From the NCBI RefSeq assembly GCF_003601925.1, contig NZ_QZWH01000060.1, positions 19,024-83,023 on the forward strand: 64,000 nucleotides of DNA, written 5' to 3'. A program made the position numbers and the translations under genes. Positions 26,056-35,297 of this stretch are shown one piece after another (position 1 is the stretch's first letter; each line of letters begins with the position of its first letter). The notes beneath the pieces were generated by a model. It had not been told where the DNA came from, did no database searches, and worked only from the letters and a program-made list of their open reading frames with translations. The stretch is from Buttiauxella izardii. Lineage in GTDB: Bacteria; Pseudomonadota; Gammaproteobacteria; Enterobacterales; Enterobacteriaceae.

Positions 26056-27078
26056 TTACCAGGCTTCATGTTGCGCAGTAAATTCGGCGACCGGCTTGAC
26101 TGGCGTGGTGCCAGCCAACAAACGCAGCGACTGAAAACGGGCTGCGGGATCGGCAATCGGCGTATCAATAATGAATTCGTCGATACCAAACTCTTTGCTC
26201 AACGCCGCCAGCCCGGCGTGAACAGTTTCAGCGGTGCCTTTTAACAACGATGGTTCACGGCGTTCGATTTTTTTGATGGCGCTTCCTGCCTGGCGGGCAA
26301 AAGCGTGGGCTTGCGCTTCACTGGCGACACTCACGCGCTGGGCGTTTTCCAGCTCCACGCTCCAGATTTCCACAAGATTTGCCAGTTCATCGGCTTTTTC
26401 TGCGTCGGCGGCAACAATCACCTGCACCGCAACAATCGTGTCGAGCGCACTGCGGCTGCGCCAGGAACTGAGCACTTCACGCATTAAGGCTTTGTCGCCA
26501 TTCAGGTGGGCGGCGTAGACAAAATTCCAGTTCAGTTGTGCGGCAAGTCTCGCACTTTCAAGGCTTGCGCCCAGCAAGAAACGATCGGCGCTTTGAAGCG
26601 GAACCGGCGTGGCGCGTAAGGTTTCCTGGTCATCCTGTGCGGCAGGCAAAGAAAGCCAGTTATCGAGCTGGGTGAGTTGTTCGGCGAAGGTTTCTTTCTC
26701 CTGCACACCGCGCTGCAACGCTTTAGTCGAAAGCGGCAATCCACCGGGGGCTTTGCCAACGCCGAGATCAATACGATTGGGCGCCAGGTTTGCCAGTAAG
26801 TTGAAGTTTTCAGCCACTTTATACGGGCTGTAATGCTGCAACATCACCCCGCCGGAACCGACACGAATGCGGTTTGTTTGCCCGATAATCCACGCAATCA
26901 GCAATTCCGGCGATGGGCTCGCCAGCCGTGCGGTGTTGTGGTGTTCGGCAATCCAGAAACGGTGATAACCCCAGGCTTCGGCCTGTTGTGCGAGATGTAG
27001 CGTGTGCTTCAGCGCCTCGCCAGGCGTGTCATTCTGCGCAACCGGGATTTTATCCAACAGACTGATTCGATAAGACAT
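26056..27078 (-). CDS. LLM-class flavin-dependent oxidoreductase, MsnO8 type (YtmO-like)
   Basis: A 340-residue luciferase-like monooxygenase, first gene of the operon. It begins MSYRISLLDKIPVAQNDTPG and contains the diagnostic GYHRFWIAEHHN and RIRVGSGGVMLQHYSPYKVA segments. It is distinct in sequence from the NtaA-type enzyme two genes downstream, so the operon encodes two oxygenases, the same combination as YtmO plus YtnJ in Bacillus. It likely acts on an N-acetyl S-alkylcysteine and requires reduced flavin supplied in trans. Confidence 0.85.
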   Translation of the reverse strand: MSYRISLLDKIPVAQNDTPGEALKHTLHLAQQAEAWGYHRFWIAEHHNTARLASPSPELLIAWIIGQTNRIRVGSGGVMLQHYSPYKVAENFNLLANLAPNRIDLGVGKAPGGLPLSTKALQRGVQEKETFAEQLTQLDNWLSLPAAQDDQETLRATPVPLQSADRFLLGASLESARLAAQLNWNFVYAAHLNGDKALMREVLSSWRSRSALDTIVAVQVIVAADAEKADELANLVEIWSVELENAQRVSVASEAQAHAFARQAGSAIKKIERREPSLLKGTAETVHAGLAALSKEFGIDEFIIDTPIADPAARFQSLRLLAGTTPVKPVAEFTAQHEAW

Positions 27079-27389
27079 GCAGCAAACTCGTGTTGATTAA
27101 CATGCCTTCATTAATAGGGATTCCGTCTGGTTGAGTGAAACAATTAATTTACATTTGGTTATCCAGTTTCTGGATAAGGGGATTTTCACCACATGAAAAA
27201 GGTCATAAATGGTCTATTGTTTTAATAAAAATTCAATAAAAGACCTTTCATAAACCATTAAATGTGCATTAGACCAAATATGAGCTATTTGAATTAAAAA
27301 AAGACAATAAAGCTCACTCATGATACATTTTTATATCACAGGCTCACATTTAACCTTTTTCCTGCTTAAATTATGAAATGGGGTCAAAA
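27079..27389. promoter_or_regulatory. Divergent control region of the sulfur operon and hipBST
   Basis: This AT-rich gap holds several inverted repeats. TTATCCAG-TTT-CTGGATAA (27159-27177) is perfect and contains TATCC-N7-GGATA, close to the K-12 HipB operator TATCC-N8-GGATA. TGAGCT/AGCTCA (27281 and 27311) flank an A-rich stretch. GGTC/AGACC elements recur at about 27205-27275. No ORF of note lies here. I cannot assign sites to the two divergent transcripts with certainty. Confidence 0.5.
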
Positions 27390-27713
27390 ATGAACTACGA
27401 CACGACATCACTCGCCGACAAACTCCACGCCATGAGCGAATTACTCAATGACGTTAAAAAAGCGGTGATTTTGCGGGCGCAGGAATCTGACCTCGCCATC
27501 AACGAACAGGTCATTACGGAGTCGGCGCAGCTCGGGCTGCAATTGAACCAGCGCCGTAAAGAACTCGATATCGATCTGGCGACGCTCGAGCTACAAACCG
27601 GGGTGTCGGCCTCAACGCTCAAACGCCTGTTTAAAGATCCAGAGCAGGTCAAATTTGGCACCGTATTGCGGGTTGCCGAGGCATTAGGTGTGAAGCTATG
27701 CGCCGCCGTGTAG
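27390..27713 (+). CDS. hipB: HipB, DNA-binding component of a HipBST toxin-antitoxin system
   Basis: A 107-residue protein with a C-terminal Xre-type HTH (DIDLATLELQTGVSASTLKR, then LFKDPEQVKFGTVLRVAEAL). In tripartite HipBST systems HipB binds the operator and augments, but does not by itself provide, neutralisation. The ATG at 27390 has GGGG six bases upstream; an ATG four codons earlier (27378) lacks a ribosome site. The 3' end overlaps hipS by 16 bp. Confidence 0.85.
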   Translation: MNYDTTSLADKLHAMSELLNDVKKAVILRAQESDLAINEQVITESAQLGLQLNQRRKELDIDLATLELQTGVSASTLKRLFKDPEQVKFGTVLRVAEALGVKLCAAV

Positions 27714-28012
27714 AAGTGTGGTTATACGGTGAGCCAGTGGGCGAGTTGCGTCAGGACGACAACGGTTTTGCTTTCAGCTACCACGCAGATTATATCGGCC
27801 CGCCGCTGTCGCTGAGTTTACCGGTGCGCGTTCGCCACTTTCAAAGCCCGACGCTGCCGCCCTTTTTCGCTTCATTAGCGCCTGAAGGCTGGCTGAAAAT
27901 GCGCTACAGCCAATTACAGCAGCGCGACGAACACGACCTTCTCGGGATGCTTATCGATAACGGTAAAAACCTGATTGGCGCGGTGCAACTGGTCAACATG
28001 CAGGAGGATTAA
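27698..28012 (+). CDS. hipS: HipS, antitoxin (detached N-subdomain 1 of HipA)
   Basis: A 104-residue protein equivalent to the N-terminal subdomain of classical HipA: VEVWLYGEPVGELRQDDNGF, then LSLSLPVRVRHFQSPTLPPF, then FASLAPEGWLKMRYSQ. In E. coli O127:H6 HipBST this separate polypeptide is the antitoxin that inhibits the HipT kinase. Here it is a complete open frame with its own ATG, overlapping hipB and ending 2 bp before hipT. The split is therefore a genuine gene organisation rather than a frameshifted hipA. Confidence 0.88.
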   Translation: MRRRVEVWLYGEPVGELRQDDNGFAFSYHADYIGPPLSLSLPVRVRHFQSPTLPPFFASLAPEGWLKMRYSQLQQRDEHDLLGMLIDNGKNLIGAVQLVNMQED

Positions 28013-28014
28013 CC

Positions 28015-29052
28015 ATGCGATGCCACATTCTTTTGACACCGCTGACGCAGGCCAAAGAGCAGGAATCCGGTTATTCAGCCAAAGGCCTGAAGTATCTGAC
28101 GGGTTCCGGCAAAGTGAACCCACAGCTCAGTTTTACGCGTAACGAATTTATCCATGAACTGCCGAAAGCCCAGCGCGGGATGAGCATTTCCGGGTATCAG
28201 CCAAAGCTGCAAATGGTGGTGCGCGACGGTGAGTTTGCGGTGGTTGAACATCAGGGCGAGTACATTCTCAAACCGTCCCCTGCTGAGTTCCCGCACCTGG
28301 CAGAAAACGAACACGCGACGATGACGTTAATGGCGCGCCTGGGTTTTGATGTGCCGCCAAATGGGCTGGTACGTTTTGCGCGTGAAGATAATGAAACGGA
28401 ACCCGAGTTGGCCTTCGTGATTCGCCGCTTTGACCGTGATACTCAAACTGGCGCGGCAATCCACCAGGAGCAACTCGACGCGGCGATGAACGTCGGCGAA
28501 AAGTACGGTAAAACCGGCAGCGACGGCAAACAGTACGTGAGCTATCAGCAACTGGCCGAGTTTCTGACTCAGCACGTCAACAGCAACGTGGCGTTTAAAA
28601 TCGACCTGTTCCGCCGTATTGCCTACGCCTATTTGTTGGGTAACAACGATATGCACCTGCGTAATTTCGGGCTGATTCACCCGCGCATTGGCGAGCCGAC
28701 GCTTTCGCCGGTTTATGATTTTGTCTCGGTTGCGCCCTATCCGGCCATTTTTAGCTCCGGGTTTATGGCTCTGCCATTGCTGAGCTGCGAGGAAGGCGAC
28801 CGAGAATTAGCGCCCGGTTTTAAAACCGCCTACGGTGAATATCTGGGTATGGATTTCCGCGAACTCGGCCTGGCGATGGGATTGACCGACAAGCTGATCG
28901 TCAAATTGTTAGGCGATTTGCAAAAAGAAAGCCGCATTGTAGAAGCGGTGTATCGTGATTCGTTGATGCCCGAAACCGACGTAGAAATAACGCTGCGTTG
29001 TTATCGCCAGCGGTTAGACCGGTTGATGCGGCTGGATGAAGCGGAGTTGTGA
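28015..29052 (+). CDS. hipT: HipT, serine/threonine kinase toxin
   Basis: A 345-residue kinase lacking the N-subdomain. The Gly-rich loop region reads GMSISGYQPKLQ, with Ser57 and Ser59 at the same numbers as the autophosphorylated SIS residues of E. coli O127:H6 HipT. Asp212 and Asn217 lie in NNDMHLRNFGL and the metal-binding Asp235 in PVYDFVS, so the active site looks intact. The E. coli homologue phosphorylates TrpS and arrests translation. It is the third gene of a tightly packed hipBST operon, followed by a BIME. Confidence 0.9.
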   Translation: MRCHILLTPLTQAKEQESGYSAKGLKYLTGSGKVNPQLSFTRNEFIHELPKAQRGMSISGYQPKLQMVVRDGEFAVVEHQGEYILKPSPAEFPHLAENEHATMTLMARLGFDVPPNGLVRFAREDNETEPELAFVIRRFDRDTQTGAAIHQEQLDAAMNVGEKYGKTGSDGKQYVSYQQLAEFLTQHVNSNVAFKIDLFRRIAYAYLLGNNDMHLRNFGLIHPRIGEPTLSPVYDFVSVAPYPAIFSSGFMALPLLSCEEGDRELAPGFKTAYGEYLGMDFRELGLAMGLTDKLIVKLLGDLQKESRIVEAVYRDSLMPETDVEITLRCYRQRLDRLMRLDEAEL

Positions 29053-29055
29053 AAA

Positions 29056-29100
29056 TGTCGGATGACGCTTGCGCTTATCCGACCTACGGCGCAAGCGTCA
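29056..29100. repeat. BIME after hipT
   Basis: A REP unit GTCGGATGACGCTTGCGCTTATCCGACCTAC is followed by a partial inverted unit GGCGCAAGCGTCA. It sits between the convergent hipT and rhmA genes and probably helps end both transcripts. Confidence 0.8.
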
Positions 29101-29107
29101 GGCTGTG

Positions 29108-29911
29108 TTAGTAGCTGTTTTTATTGCCAGTCTGCAATGGAGGCTGGCGGAATAATGCCAGGCGCGCATCCAGAGCTTGCGTATAGAGCATGGTATCTAC
29201 GCCGACCGCGACAAAATTAGCTCCCCACTCAATGCATTTTTTTGCCATTTCCGGATTCACGGCCAGGAACCCCGCCGCCTTGCCTGCGCTGCGGATACGG
29301 CGAATACTTTGCTCGATGATGCGCTGGACTTCCGGGTGATCGGCGTTATCCGGGTAGCCAAGCGATGCAGATAAATCCGCCGGGCCGATAAAAATACCGT
29401 CGATACCATCAACTTCCAGCAACTCATCCAGGTTATCCAAAGCCGTTTTACTCTCGGCCTGAATTAACACGCACAGTTCTTCATTTGCCTGCGCCATATA
29501 ATTCTCAACTCGTCCCCAGCGGGCAGCACGCGCAACGCTTGCGCCAACGCCTCGGGTTCCCAGCGGCGGATAACGCGTGGCGCTGACAATTTCCCTGGCC
29601 TGCTCGGGCGTGTCCACCATCGGAATCAGCAACGTGCGTGCGCCGATATCCAGCATCTGTTTGATAATGCTTCTTTGCCCTTCGACCGGGCGAATCACCG
29701 GCTGGCTGCGGTATGCGGCAATGGCCTGTAGTTGATGATAGAGATCCTGAACGGTGTTCGGCGCGTGTTCGCCGTCGATTAACAGCCAGTCATAACCCGA
29801 GGTTGCCGCGATTTCAGCCAGATAAGACGAGGTGCTGCTCAGCCAGAGTCCGATTTGCACCTCGTTATTGAGAATGCCCTGCTTAAACGGGTTTGATAAC
29901 AGCGAATTCAT
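29108..29911 (-). CDS. rhmA: 2-keto-3-deoxy-L-rhamnonate aldolase
   Basis: HpcH/HpaI-type class II aldolase (267 residues) that cleaves 2-keto-3-deoxy-L-rhamnonate to pyruvate and lactaldehyde. It is close to E. coli RhmA (YfaU) over its length: [60 protein letters not shown] and [13 protein letters not shown]. The ATG overlaps the rhmT stop as ATGA. It is the last gene of rhmRDTA. Confidence 0.95.
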   Translation of the reverse strand: MNSLLSNPFKQGILNNEVQIGLWLSSTSSYLAEIAATSGYDWLLIDGEHAPNTVQDLYHQLQAIAAYRSQPVIRPVEGQRSIIKQMLDIGARTLLIPMVDTPEQAREIVSATRYPPLGTRGVGASVARAARWGRVENYMAQANEELCVLIQAESKTALDNLDELLEVDGIDGIFIGPADLSASLGYPDNADHPEVQRIIEQSIRRIRSAGKAAGFLAVNPEMAKKCIEWGANFVAVGVDTMLYTQALDARLALFRQPPLQTGNKNSY

Positions 29912-31203
29912 AGCGATTCCTTTTCATTAATTCGGGTCAGCGGTGCCTGTTTTGCCACGCTAAGGGTGAAGATAATCAACGCGCCGACAATGGCGATGCC
30001 CGCCAGCGCCAGCAATCCTGCGGCATTATTGTTAAAAGCGGTTTCAGCTTTGACACGAATAAGCGGAGCCAGGAATCCGCCGACCGCACCAAACAGATTC
30101 ACGAAACCAATGCCTGCGGCGAGTGCCGTTCCTGAAAGAAGCTGTGTGGGCATCGTCCAGAACACCGGCTGTACGGCAATGAAACCGACAGCCGCAACGC
30201 ATAGCGCGACCATGGCAAAAAACGGGCTGACTAAACCAGAAACGCCGATGCCTATTCCTGCCGCAAGCAATGTCAGCGCTGCTATATTTTTGCGGTCGCC
30301 GGTTTTATCGGAATAACGCGGGATATACCAGGTGCCGAACAGCGCCGCAACCCAGGGAATGGCCGTGACTAGCGAAGCGGTAAAGCCGACTTTTGTTCCC
30401 ATTAATTGCGCCACCTGAGTGGGCAGGAAGAAGATCAGCCCGTAAACCGCAATCTGGATGGTCATATAGATAATGGCGAGCTGCCACACCCGGCTATTGC
30501 TGATGGCGTCCATAAAGCGCGAGTGGGTTTTCTTCTCGTCTTCACGCGCCAGTTGCGCCAGCAAAACCCGCTTCTCTTCATCCGTCAGAAAACGCGCTTT
30601 CTGCGGCGTATCGTCGAGATAGAAAAAGGTGAATACCCCTGCCGCAATCGCCAGCAGCCCTTCAATCAGAAACATCCAGTACCAGCCGGGGCTGCCCATA
30701 AAGCCGTGCATTTCCAGTAACGCACCGGAAAGCGGCGAACCGAGCGTTAACGCCAGCGGCGCCCCCATATAAAACAGCCCCATAATTGCGGCGCGGTTTT
30801 GCTGCGGAAACCACTGCGAGGTGAGATAAATCATGCCGGGGAAAAACCCGGCTTCGGCAGCGCCCAGCAAGGTGCGAACGATGAGAAACTTCGCTTCGGT
30901 ATCGGCGTAACCCATGCCAGCCGACAGCGCTCCCCATAACAACGTTGTGCCGCCAATCCAACGCCGCGCGCCCCATCTGCGCATCAGTAAGTTTGCCGGA
31001 ACGCCGAGAAACGCATACACCACGAAGAAGATCCCCGCCCCCAGCGCATACGCTTCGTTGCTTAATCCGGTGTCTATCTGATAAGTCTCTTTCGCAAACC
31101 CGATATTGGAGCGATCAAGAAACGCCAGAATATACAGCGCGAGCATGAACGGAATCAGACGTGCGCGGTTCTTCTTTACCGCACTGTTTAATACGGAATC
31201 CAT
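29908..31203 (-). CDS. rhmT: Probable L-rhamnonate MFS transporter
   Basis: MFS permease of the ACS family (431 residues, 12 helices), close to E. coli RhmT (YfaV): [40 protein letters not shown] and [20 protein letters not shown]. It presumably imports L-rhamnonate. The ATG at 31203 ([15 protein letters not shown]) aligns with family starts. It is separated from rhmD by 87 bp containing a 9-bp inverted repeat, and overlaps rhmA by 4 bp. Confidence 0.93.
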   Translation of the reverse strand: MDSVLNSAVKKNRARLIPFMLALYILAFLDRSNIGFAKETYQIDTGLSNEAYALGAGIFFVVYAFLGVPANLLMRRWGARRWIGGTTLLWGALSAGMGYADTEAKFLIVRTLLGAAEAGFFPGMIYLTSQWFPQQNRAAIMGLFYMGAPLALTLGSPLSGALLEMHGFMGSPGWYWMFLIEGLLAIAAGVFTFFYLDDTPQKARFLTDEEKRVLLAQLAREDEKKTHSRFMDAISNSRVWQLAIIYMTIQIAVYGLIFFLPTQVAQLMGTKVGFTASLVTAIPWVAALFGTWYIPRYSDKTGDRKNIAALTLLAAGIGIGVSGLVSPFFAMVALCVAAVGFIAVQPVFWTMPTQLLSGTALAAGIGFVNLFGAVGGFLAPLIRVKAETAFNNNAAGLLALAGIAIVGALIIFTLSVAKQAPLTRINEKESL

Positions 31204-31238
31204 AACTGTTTCCCTCTGAATGATGCGAATAAAGGTTA

Positions 31239-31285
31239 CAGTGTCACGAACAATCAACGGTGATATCCTGTTAAACGTGACACTG
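31239..31285. promoter_or_regulatory. Inverted repeat between rhmD and rhmT
   Basis: CAGTGTCAC (31239-31247) and GTGACACTG (31277-31285) form perfect 9-bp arms with a 29-bp loop in the gap between two same-strand operon genes. It may be an internal transcript hairpin that tunes dehydratase against transporter expression, or a regulator site. Confidence 0.4.
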
Positions 31286-31290
31286 GATGA

Positions 31291-32496
31291 TTAATGGCTG
31301 TAAGGACGTTTCAGGTTTAAATCGCGGTTAAGCTCAACGCCGAAGCCCGGTTTATCGAGCACCGACTTGTGCATTCGCCCGTTCACCGGCACCGGTTCAT
31401 CGAGCAAAATGGGGTCAAACTGCGGACGCAGTGTTGAACAATCCGGGCTGGTCATCAGGAATTCGCTAAACGGCGTGTTGGTGAAGGTAATCACCGCGTG
31501 ATGGGAATAGACAGAGGAGCCATGCGGCACCACAAGCTGCCCGCGAGATTTGGCAATCGCGGCTATTTCTACCAGCGTGGTCAACCCACCACACCAGCCG
31601 ACATCCGGTTGCATAATGTCGATACCGGTTTCGGCCAGCGTGCGGAAGGATTGCAGCGTGCCGTGGTGTTCACCACTGGTCACCATCATGCCCGCAGGGG
31701 CATTGCGCTTCAGCTCACGATAGCCTTCGTATTGCTGCGGCGGCAGGCACTCTTCTATCCATTTCAGGTTGTACGGCGCGCAGGCATGGGCAAGTTTGGT
31801 GGCGTAGTTCACATCCTGGCTCATCCAGCAGTCGAGCATCAGCCAGAAATCCGGCCCGCATTTTTCACGGAACTGCGCCACCATGGCGGCATCTTTGCGA
31901 ATACCCGCATCGCCATCGTGCGGCCCCCAGTGCGTAGGCATTTTGCCGCCGATGAATCCCATTTCTTTGGCTAAATCAGGGCGCGCACCGGTTGCGTAAA
32001 ACTGAATTTCATCACGCACAGCGCCACCCAACAGCTTATAAACCGGCAGTCCAACCACTTTCCCAAACAGATCCCACAAGGCGAGATCGATACAGGAAAT
32101 GGTGTTCATCACCAGGCCGCCAGAGCCGGAGTAATACATTGAAGCATTCAGCATTTGGTCGTGAATAAGCTTAATGTCGCTGACGCATTTCCCCTCGATA
32201 AAGCGATTGAGGTGTTTTTCAACGATGAAGCAGCCCATTTCCCCAGCGGTAGAGACTGCAAAACCGATCTGCCCGTTATCGGCTTCCACTTCCACCACTA
32301 AAGTGCCCAGAACGTTGATGCCGAACGACTGGCGCGACTGCTCATATTGAGCATATTTGCTCATCGGCGTGGCGATATGGTCATCAATCCAGTGCTGATT
32401 TCCTTGATCGTGATAATCGGCACCGCCGCTGCCTTTTTCTGCGGTAGCACCGCCAAGAAACCAGGCTCTGACTTGTTTGATTTTGGGTAGGGTCAT
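31291..32496 (-). CDS. rhmD: L-rhamnonate dehydratase
   Basis: Enolase-superfamily dehydratase (401 residues) that converts L-rhamnonate to 2-keto-3-deoxy-L-rhamnonate. It starts [20 protein letters not shown], as in E. coli RhmD (YfaW). The barrel has [20 protein letters not shown] with the first metal ligand, then [26 protein letters not shown] and [17 protein letters not shown]. The late [16 protein letters not shown] holds the catalytic His region. It lies 22 bp after rhmR. Confidence 0.95.
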   Translation of the reverse strand: MTLPKIKQVRAWFLGGATAEKGSGGADYHDQGNQHWIDDHIATPMSKYAQYEQSRQSFGINVLGTLVVEVEADNGQIGFAVSTAGEMGCFIVEKHLNRFIEGKCVSDIKLIHDQMLNASMYYSGSGGLVMNTISCIDLALWDLFGKVVGLPVYKLLGGAVRDEIQFYATGARPDLAKEMGFIGGKMPTHWGPHDGDAGIRKDAAMVAQFREKCGPDFWLMLDCWMSQDVNYATKLAHACAPYNLKWIEECLPPQQYEGYRELKRNAPAGMMVTSGEHHGTLQSFRTLAETGIDIMQPDVGWCGGLTTLVEIAAIAKSRGQLVVPHGSSVYSHHAVITFTNTPFSEFLMTSPDCSTLRPQFDPILLDEPVPVNGRMHKSVLDKPGFGVELNRDLNLKRPYSH

Positions 32497-32518
32497 GGTT
32501 TTTTCCTTATGAAATACG

Positions 32519-33298
32519 TTATGAGGCTTTCAGGTCGAACGGACTGCGCCAGCCGAGCAAACGGGAAATATCTTTGGCGCAGGCGATAGTCTGGCTGGCA
32601 ATCAGGTCGCGATTGTCGTCGTTTATCTGGAGTCGGGTGCCGACCACGGAGATGGCGGCTGTGAGGTTGTTGTGCCCGTTGAACACCGGTGCGGCGACAC
32701 AACGCACATCGGTATAATCTTCGCCCCGGTCATAGCTCCATCCCTGGTAGCGGATTTTTTCTATTTCCTGGAGCATGCGTTCAGGTGTGGTAATCGAGGT
32801 CGGCGTGGCTGGGCTGAAATCCAGCCCGGCTACAATATTTTCCCGTTGCGGCGAGGGCTGCCAGGCGAGCAGGCATTTGCCAATTCCTGAACGGCTCAAT
32901 GAAAGACTTTTCCCTTCATGGGAGCGCACGCTGATGGTGGAAGAAGATTCAATCTTGAGGATGTAATAGGCATTCCCCCCATCAATGATCCCCAAATGGC
33001 ACAGCAATCCTGTTTGTTCCATCAGTTGCGTGAGCCGTTTTCGGGCAATATCACGCAGGTCGATTTTGCTTAGCGCGTGCCCGGCAAGCTCAACCAGTTT
33101 CGTCCACAGGCAGTAGTTATCTTGCGCATCTACCGCCAGAAACCGGTGCTTCTTTAATTCCGCCAGCAACAGATAAAGCGTGCTTTTCGGGATACCCAGT
33201 GCGTTCATCAACGTTGCAGCACTGGATGGCCCGTGCTGCGCAATGAAATTGATAATTTCGATAGATCGCGTGAGTGCGGGAACTTTGCTTGATTCCAT
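32519..33298 (-). CDS. rhmR: IclR-family regulator of the rhamnonate genes
   Basis: A 259-residue IclR regulator: N-terminal winged HTH ([20 protein letters not shown], then [20 protein letters not shown]) and a C-terminal GAF-like effector domain (about 80-250) containing [18 protein letters not shown]. It is close to E. coli RhmR (YfaX). It precedes rhmD on the same strand and is likely cotranscribed with rhmDTA. A 20-bp palindrome about 150 bp upstream is a candidate operator. Confidence 0.88.
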   Translation of the reverse strand: MESSKVPALTRSIEIINFIAQHGPSSAATLMNALGIPKSTLYLLLAELKKHRFLAVDAQDNYCLWTKLVELAGHALSKIDLRDIARKRLTQLMEQTGLLCHLGIIDGGNAYYILKIESSSTISVRSHEGKSLSLSRSGIGKCLLAWQPSPQRENIVAGLDFSPATPTSITTPERMLQEIEKIRYQGWSYDRGEDYTDVRCVAAPVFNGHNNLTAAISVVGTRLQINDDNRDLIASQTIACAKDISRLLGWRSPFDLKAS

Positions 33299-33448
33299 TG
33301 GGCTGGACTCCGGTCTTGTCTGATGGAATCAAGTGTGGCGATCGGGTCGCTGTGCTTATGTGAAGAAGGTCATACTTTTTTGTCTGTCGGATAAACGCGA
33401 AGATTTAGTGAGAAGAAATGTGAGGAAGTACGCAGATTTTTTTAGCGG

Positions 33449-33468
33449 CAGTACAACAGGTTGTACTG
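33449..33468. promoter_or_regulatory. 20-bp palindrome upstream of rhmR
   Basis: CAGTACAAC-AG-GTTGTACTG has perfect 9-bp arms and a 2-bp centre, the shape of a dimeric regulator site. It lies in the 249-bp tsr-rhmR gap, about 150 bp upstream of the rhmR ATG, so it may be the RhmR operator. It is too tight to fold well as an RNA hairpin. Confidence 0.45.
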
Positions 33469-33488
33469 AAACTGACGTTTACGAGTTA

Positions 33489-33521
33489 TAGGCCGGATAA
33501 GCGCAGCGTCATCCGGCGCTG
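33489..33521. repeat. REP element between tsr and rhmR
   Basis: GGCCGGATAAGCG-CAGCGTCATCCGGC is the classical CCGGAT-type REP palindrome, 27 bp beyond the tsr stop. It probably protects or terminates the tsr transcript. Confidence 0.85.
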
Positions 33522-33547
33522 TCGCTTATCCAGGCTTATCTAAAAAA

Positions 33548-35212
33548 TCAGAAGGTTTCCCAGTTGTCGTTGGAATCGCTAACCGCAGCTTTACGATTCA
33601 TCACCGGAGCGAGAGTGATTTTCGGCTCCGGATTGCGGGGTTGTGATTTCACTTCCTGATTAATACGGAACACCGCGACGGCCTGAGTCAGGCGGCTCGC
33701 CTGCTCTTCCAGTGCGGATGCAGCAGCGGCGGATTCTTCAACCAGTGCGGCGTTTTGCTGAGTGACGCGGTCCATTTCAGAAACCGCCAGCCCAACCTGG
33801 TCGATACCGCGGCTTTGTTCATCGGATGCCGAGGCGATTTCGCCCATGATATCCGTAACGCGCGTAACCGCATTGACGATTTCGTCCATGGTTTCACCCG
33901 CGCTTTCAACCAGCGTTGAGCCGGTATCCACTTTATTCACGGAATCTTCAATCAGACCTTTGATCTCTTTCGCGGCTTGCGCGCTGCGTTGCGCCAGGTT
34001 GCGAACTTCACCCGCCACCACCGCAAAACCACGGCCCTGTTCACCGGCACGTGCCGCTTCAACCGCCGCGTTCAGCGCCAGGATGTTAGTCTGGAAGGCA
34101 ATGCCGTCGATCACGCTGGTGATATCAGCAATCTTCTTCGAGCTGCTGGCGATGTCATTCATGGTGCGAACCACGTTATCCACCACTTTGCCGCCCTTCT
34201 GCGCGGTTTCGGAGGCACTGAGTGCCAGTTGGCTGGCCTGACGTGCGTTTTCCGCATTCTGCTTAACCGTGGCGGTCAACTCTTCCATGCTGGCGGCGGT
34301 TTCTTCAAGCGATGCGGCTTGTTGTTCGGTGCGGGAAGAAAGATCGTTGTTGCCGATAGAGATTTCGCTGGCACCGCTGTAAATCGCGTTTGCGCCGTTG
34401 CGCACATCGCTGACCGTGCTCATCAGTTCAGACTGCATATGGCGCAGGCTTGCCGCCAGTTGGCCCATTTCATTAGTGCCTTCCACGTCAATGGAGTGCA
34501 CCAGATCGCCGTCTGCGATGTGGCGAATGTTATCAATCAGGCGATGAAGCGGTTCAATCAGGGTTTTCTTGATGCCCAGCCAGACGATAATAATGGCCGC
34601 AACCACCAGCGTCAGGATCACGATAAGAATCCAGATGGCCTGGGAATAAGACTGGTTATTGTCGTCAACCGCTTCCTGATACAGATGGTCGTTTTGTTGC
34701 AGATAGTTAACGTATTCTTTCTCGAAACCATCCTGATATTTTTGCGTCGGCTGGTCGAAGAATTCATTAATTTTGCCCGCGCCCAGCAGCTGAATCAGCT
34801 CGGCCAGCGCGCCGTGGTAAATCGCGTAATTACGCTTGATTTCATTGATGGATTCTTCGCTCTGACGCGGGTCGCGTGGCAGGGATTCATACGCCGCCCA
34901 CTCTTTCTCCGCCTGCTTTAACGACTGGCTGGCGATCAGCATCAGCTCGTTCACCGTCGAACCGCTACCGGTGTTGTTGGCATCCATCATATGACGGATG
35001 CCTGCGCGGTTCAGGGTGTTACGGGTTTGCAGCAACGCCACCCAGCTACCGTTGAGCGTCGACTGCTGCTGGCGAATAGTTTGCAGAACAGTGAAGTTTT
35101 CTTTGTCGCTTTTCAGGGCGTTAAAGAACAGCCCACCGGACGTCAATTGCAAAATACCAAATAAACCCAGCACAAACAGAAGGCTGGTTACAACTTTTAT
35201 GCGCGTTAACAT
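33548..35212 (-). CDS. tsr: Methyl-accepting chemotaxis protein, serine receptor
   Basis: Transmembrane chemoreceptor (554 residues) highly similar to E. coli Tsr. TM1 is at about 7-30, the periplasmic four-helix domain about 31-190, TM2 about 192-212, then HAMP and the signalling domain with the hairpin tip [20 protein letters not shown]. The serine-binding residues Arg64, Asn68 and Thr156 are all in place, which argues for serine as ligand. The C-terminal NWETF pentapeptide for CheR/CheB is present. It is monocistronic and has a flagellar sigma-28 promoter. Confidence 0.94.
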   Translation of the reverse strand: MLTRIKVVTSLLFVLGLFGILQLTSGGLFFNALKSDKENFTVLQTIRQQQSTLNGSWVALLQTRNTLNRAGIRHMMDANNTGSGSTVNELMLIASQSLKQAEKEWAAYESLPRDPRQSEESINEIKRNYAIYHGALAELIQLLGAGKINEFFDQPTQKYQDGFEKEYVNYLQQNDHLYQEAVDDNNQSYSQAIWILIVILTLVVAAIIIVWLGIKKTLIEPLHRLIDNIRHIADGDLVHSIDVEGTNEMGQLAASLRHMQSELMSTVSDVRNGANAIYSGASEISIGNNDLSSRTEQQAASLEETAASMEELTATVKQNAENARQASQLALSASETAQKGGKVVDNVVRTMNDIASSSKKIADITSVIDGIAFQTNILALNAAVEAARAGEQGRGFAVVAGEVRNLAQRSAQAAKEIKGLIEDSVNKVDTGSTLVESAGETMDEIVNAVTRVTDIMGEIASASDEQSRGIDQVGLAVSEMDRVTQQNAALVEESAAAASALEEQASRLTQAVAVFRINQEVKSQPRNPEPKITLAPVMNRKAAVSDSNDNWETF

Positions 35213-35244
35213 GCTTTTTGTTCTCGTGACAACAGAAGCATATA

Positions 35245-35271
35245 GTTTCGGCAGATCCCGTTGAAACTTTA
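35245..35271 (-). promoter_or_regulatory. Sigma-28 (FliA) promoter of tsr
   Basis: On the minus strand TAAAGTTT, an 11-bp spacer, then GCCGAAAC matches the FliA consensus TAAAGTTT-N11-GCCGATAA (perfect -35, two mismatches in -10). It starts about 60 bp upstream of the tsr ATG, placing tsr in the late flagellar regulon. Confidence 0.8.
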
Positions 35272-35297
35272 TGCTTCATTTCAGAGAAACGGCGCAA

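Noticed and set aside
24924..26189. Longer start for the M20 hydrolase at 26189
   Set aside because: The extra codons overlap the upstream oxidoreductase gene and do not resemble the family; the start at 26045 begins directly with the conserved domain.
27698..29052. hipS and hipT as one frameshifted hipA gene
   Set aside because: Both frames have proper starts and ends, HipS ends before HipT begins, and HipT numbering and SIS motif match the E. coli HipBST kinase.
29056..29100. CRISPR repeat or short array
   Set aside because: The repeated GTCGGATGACGC units are dispersed REP palindromes without regular spacers.
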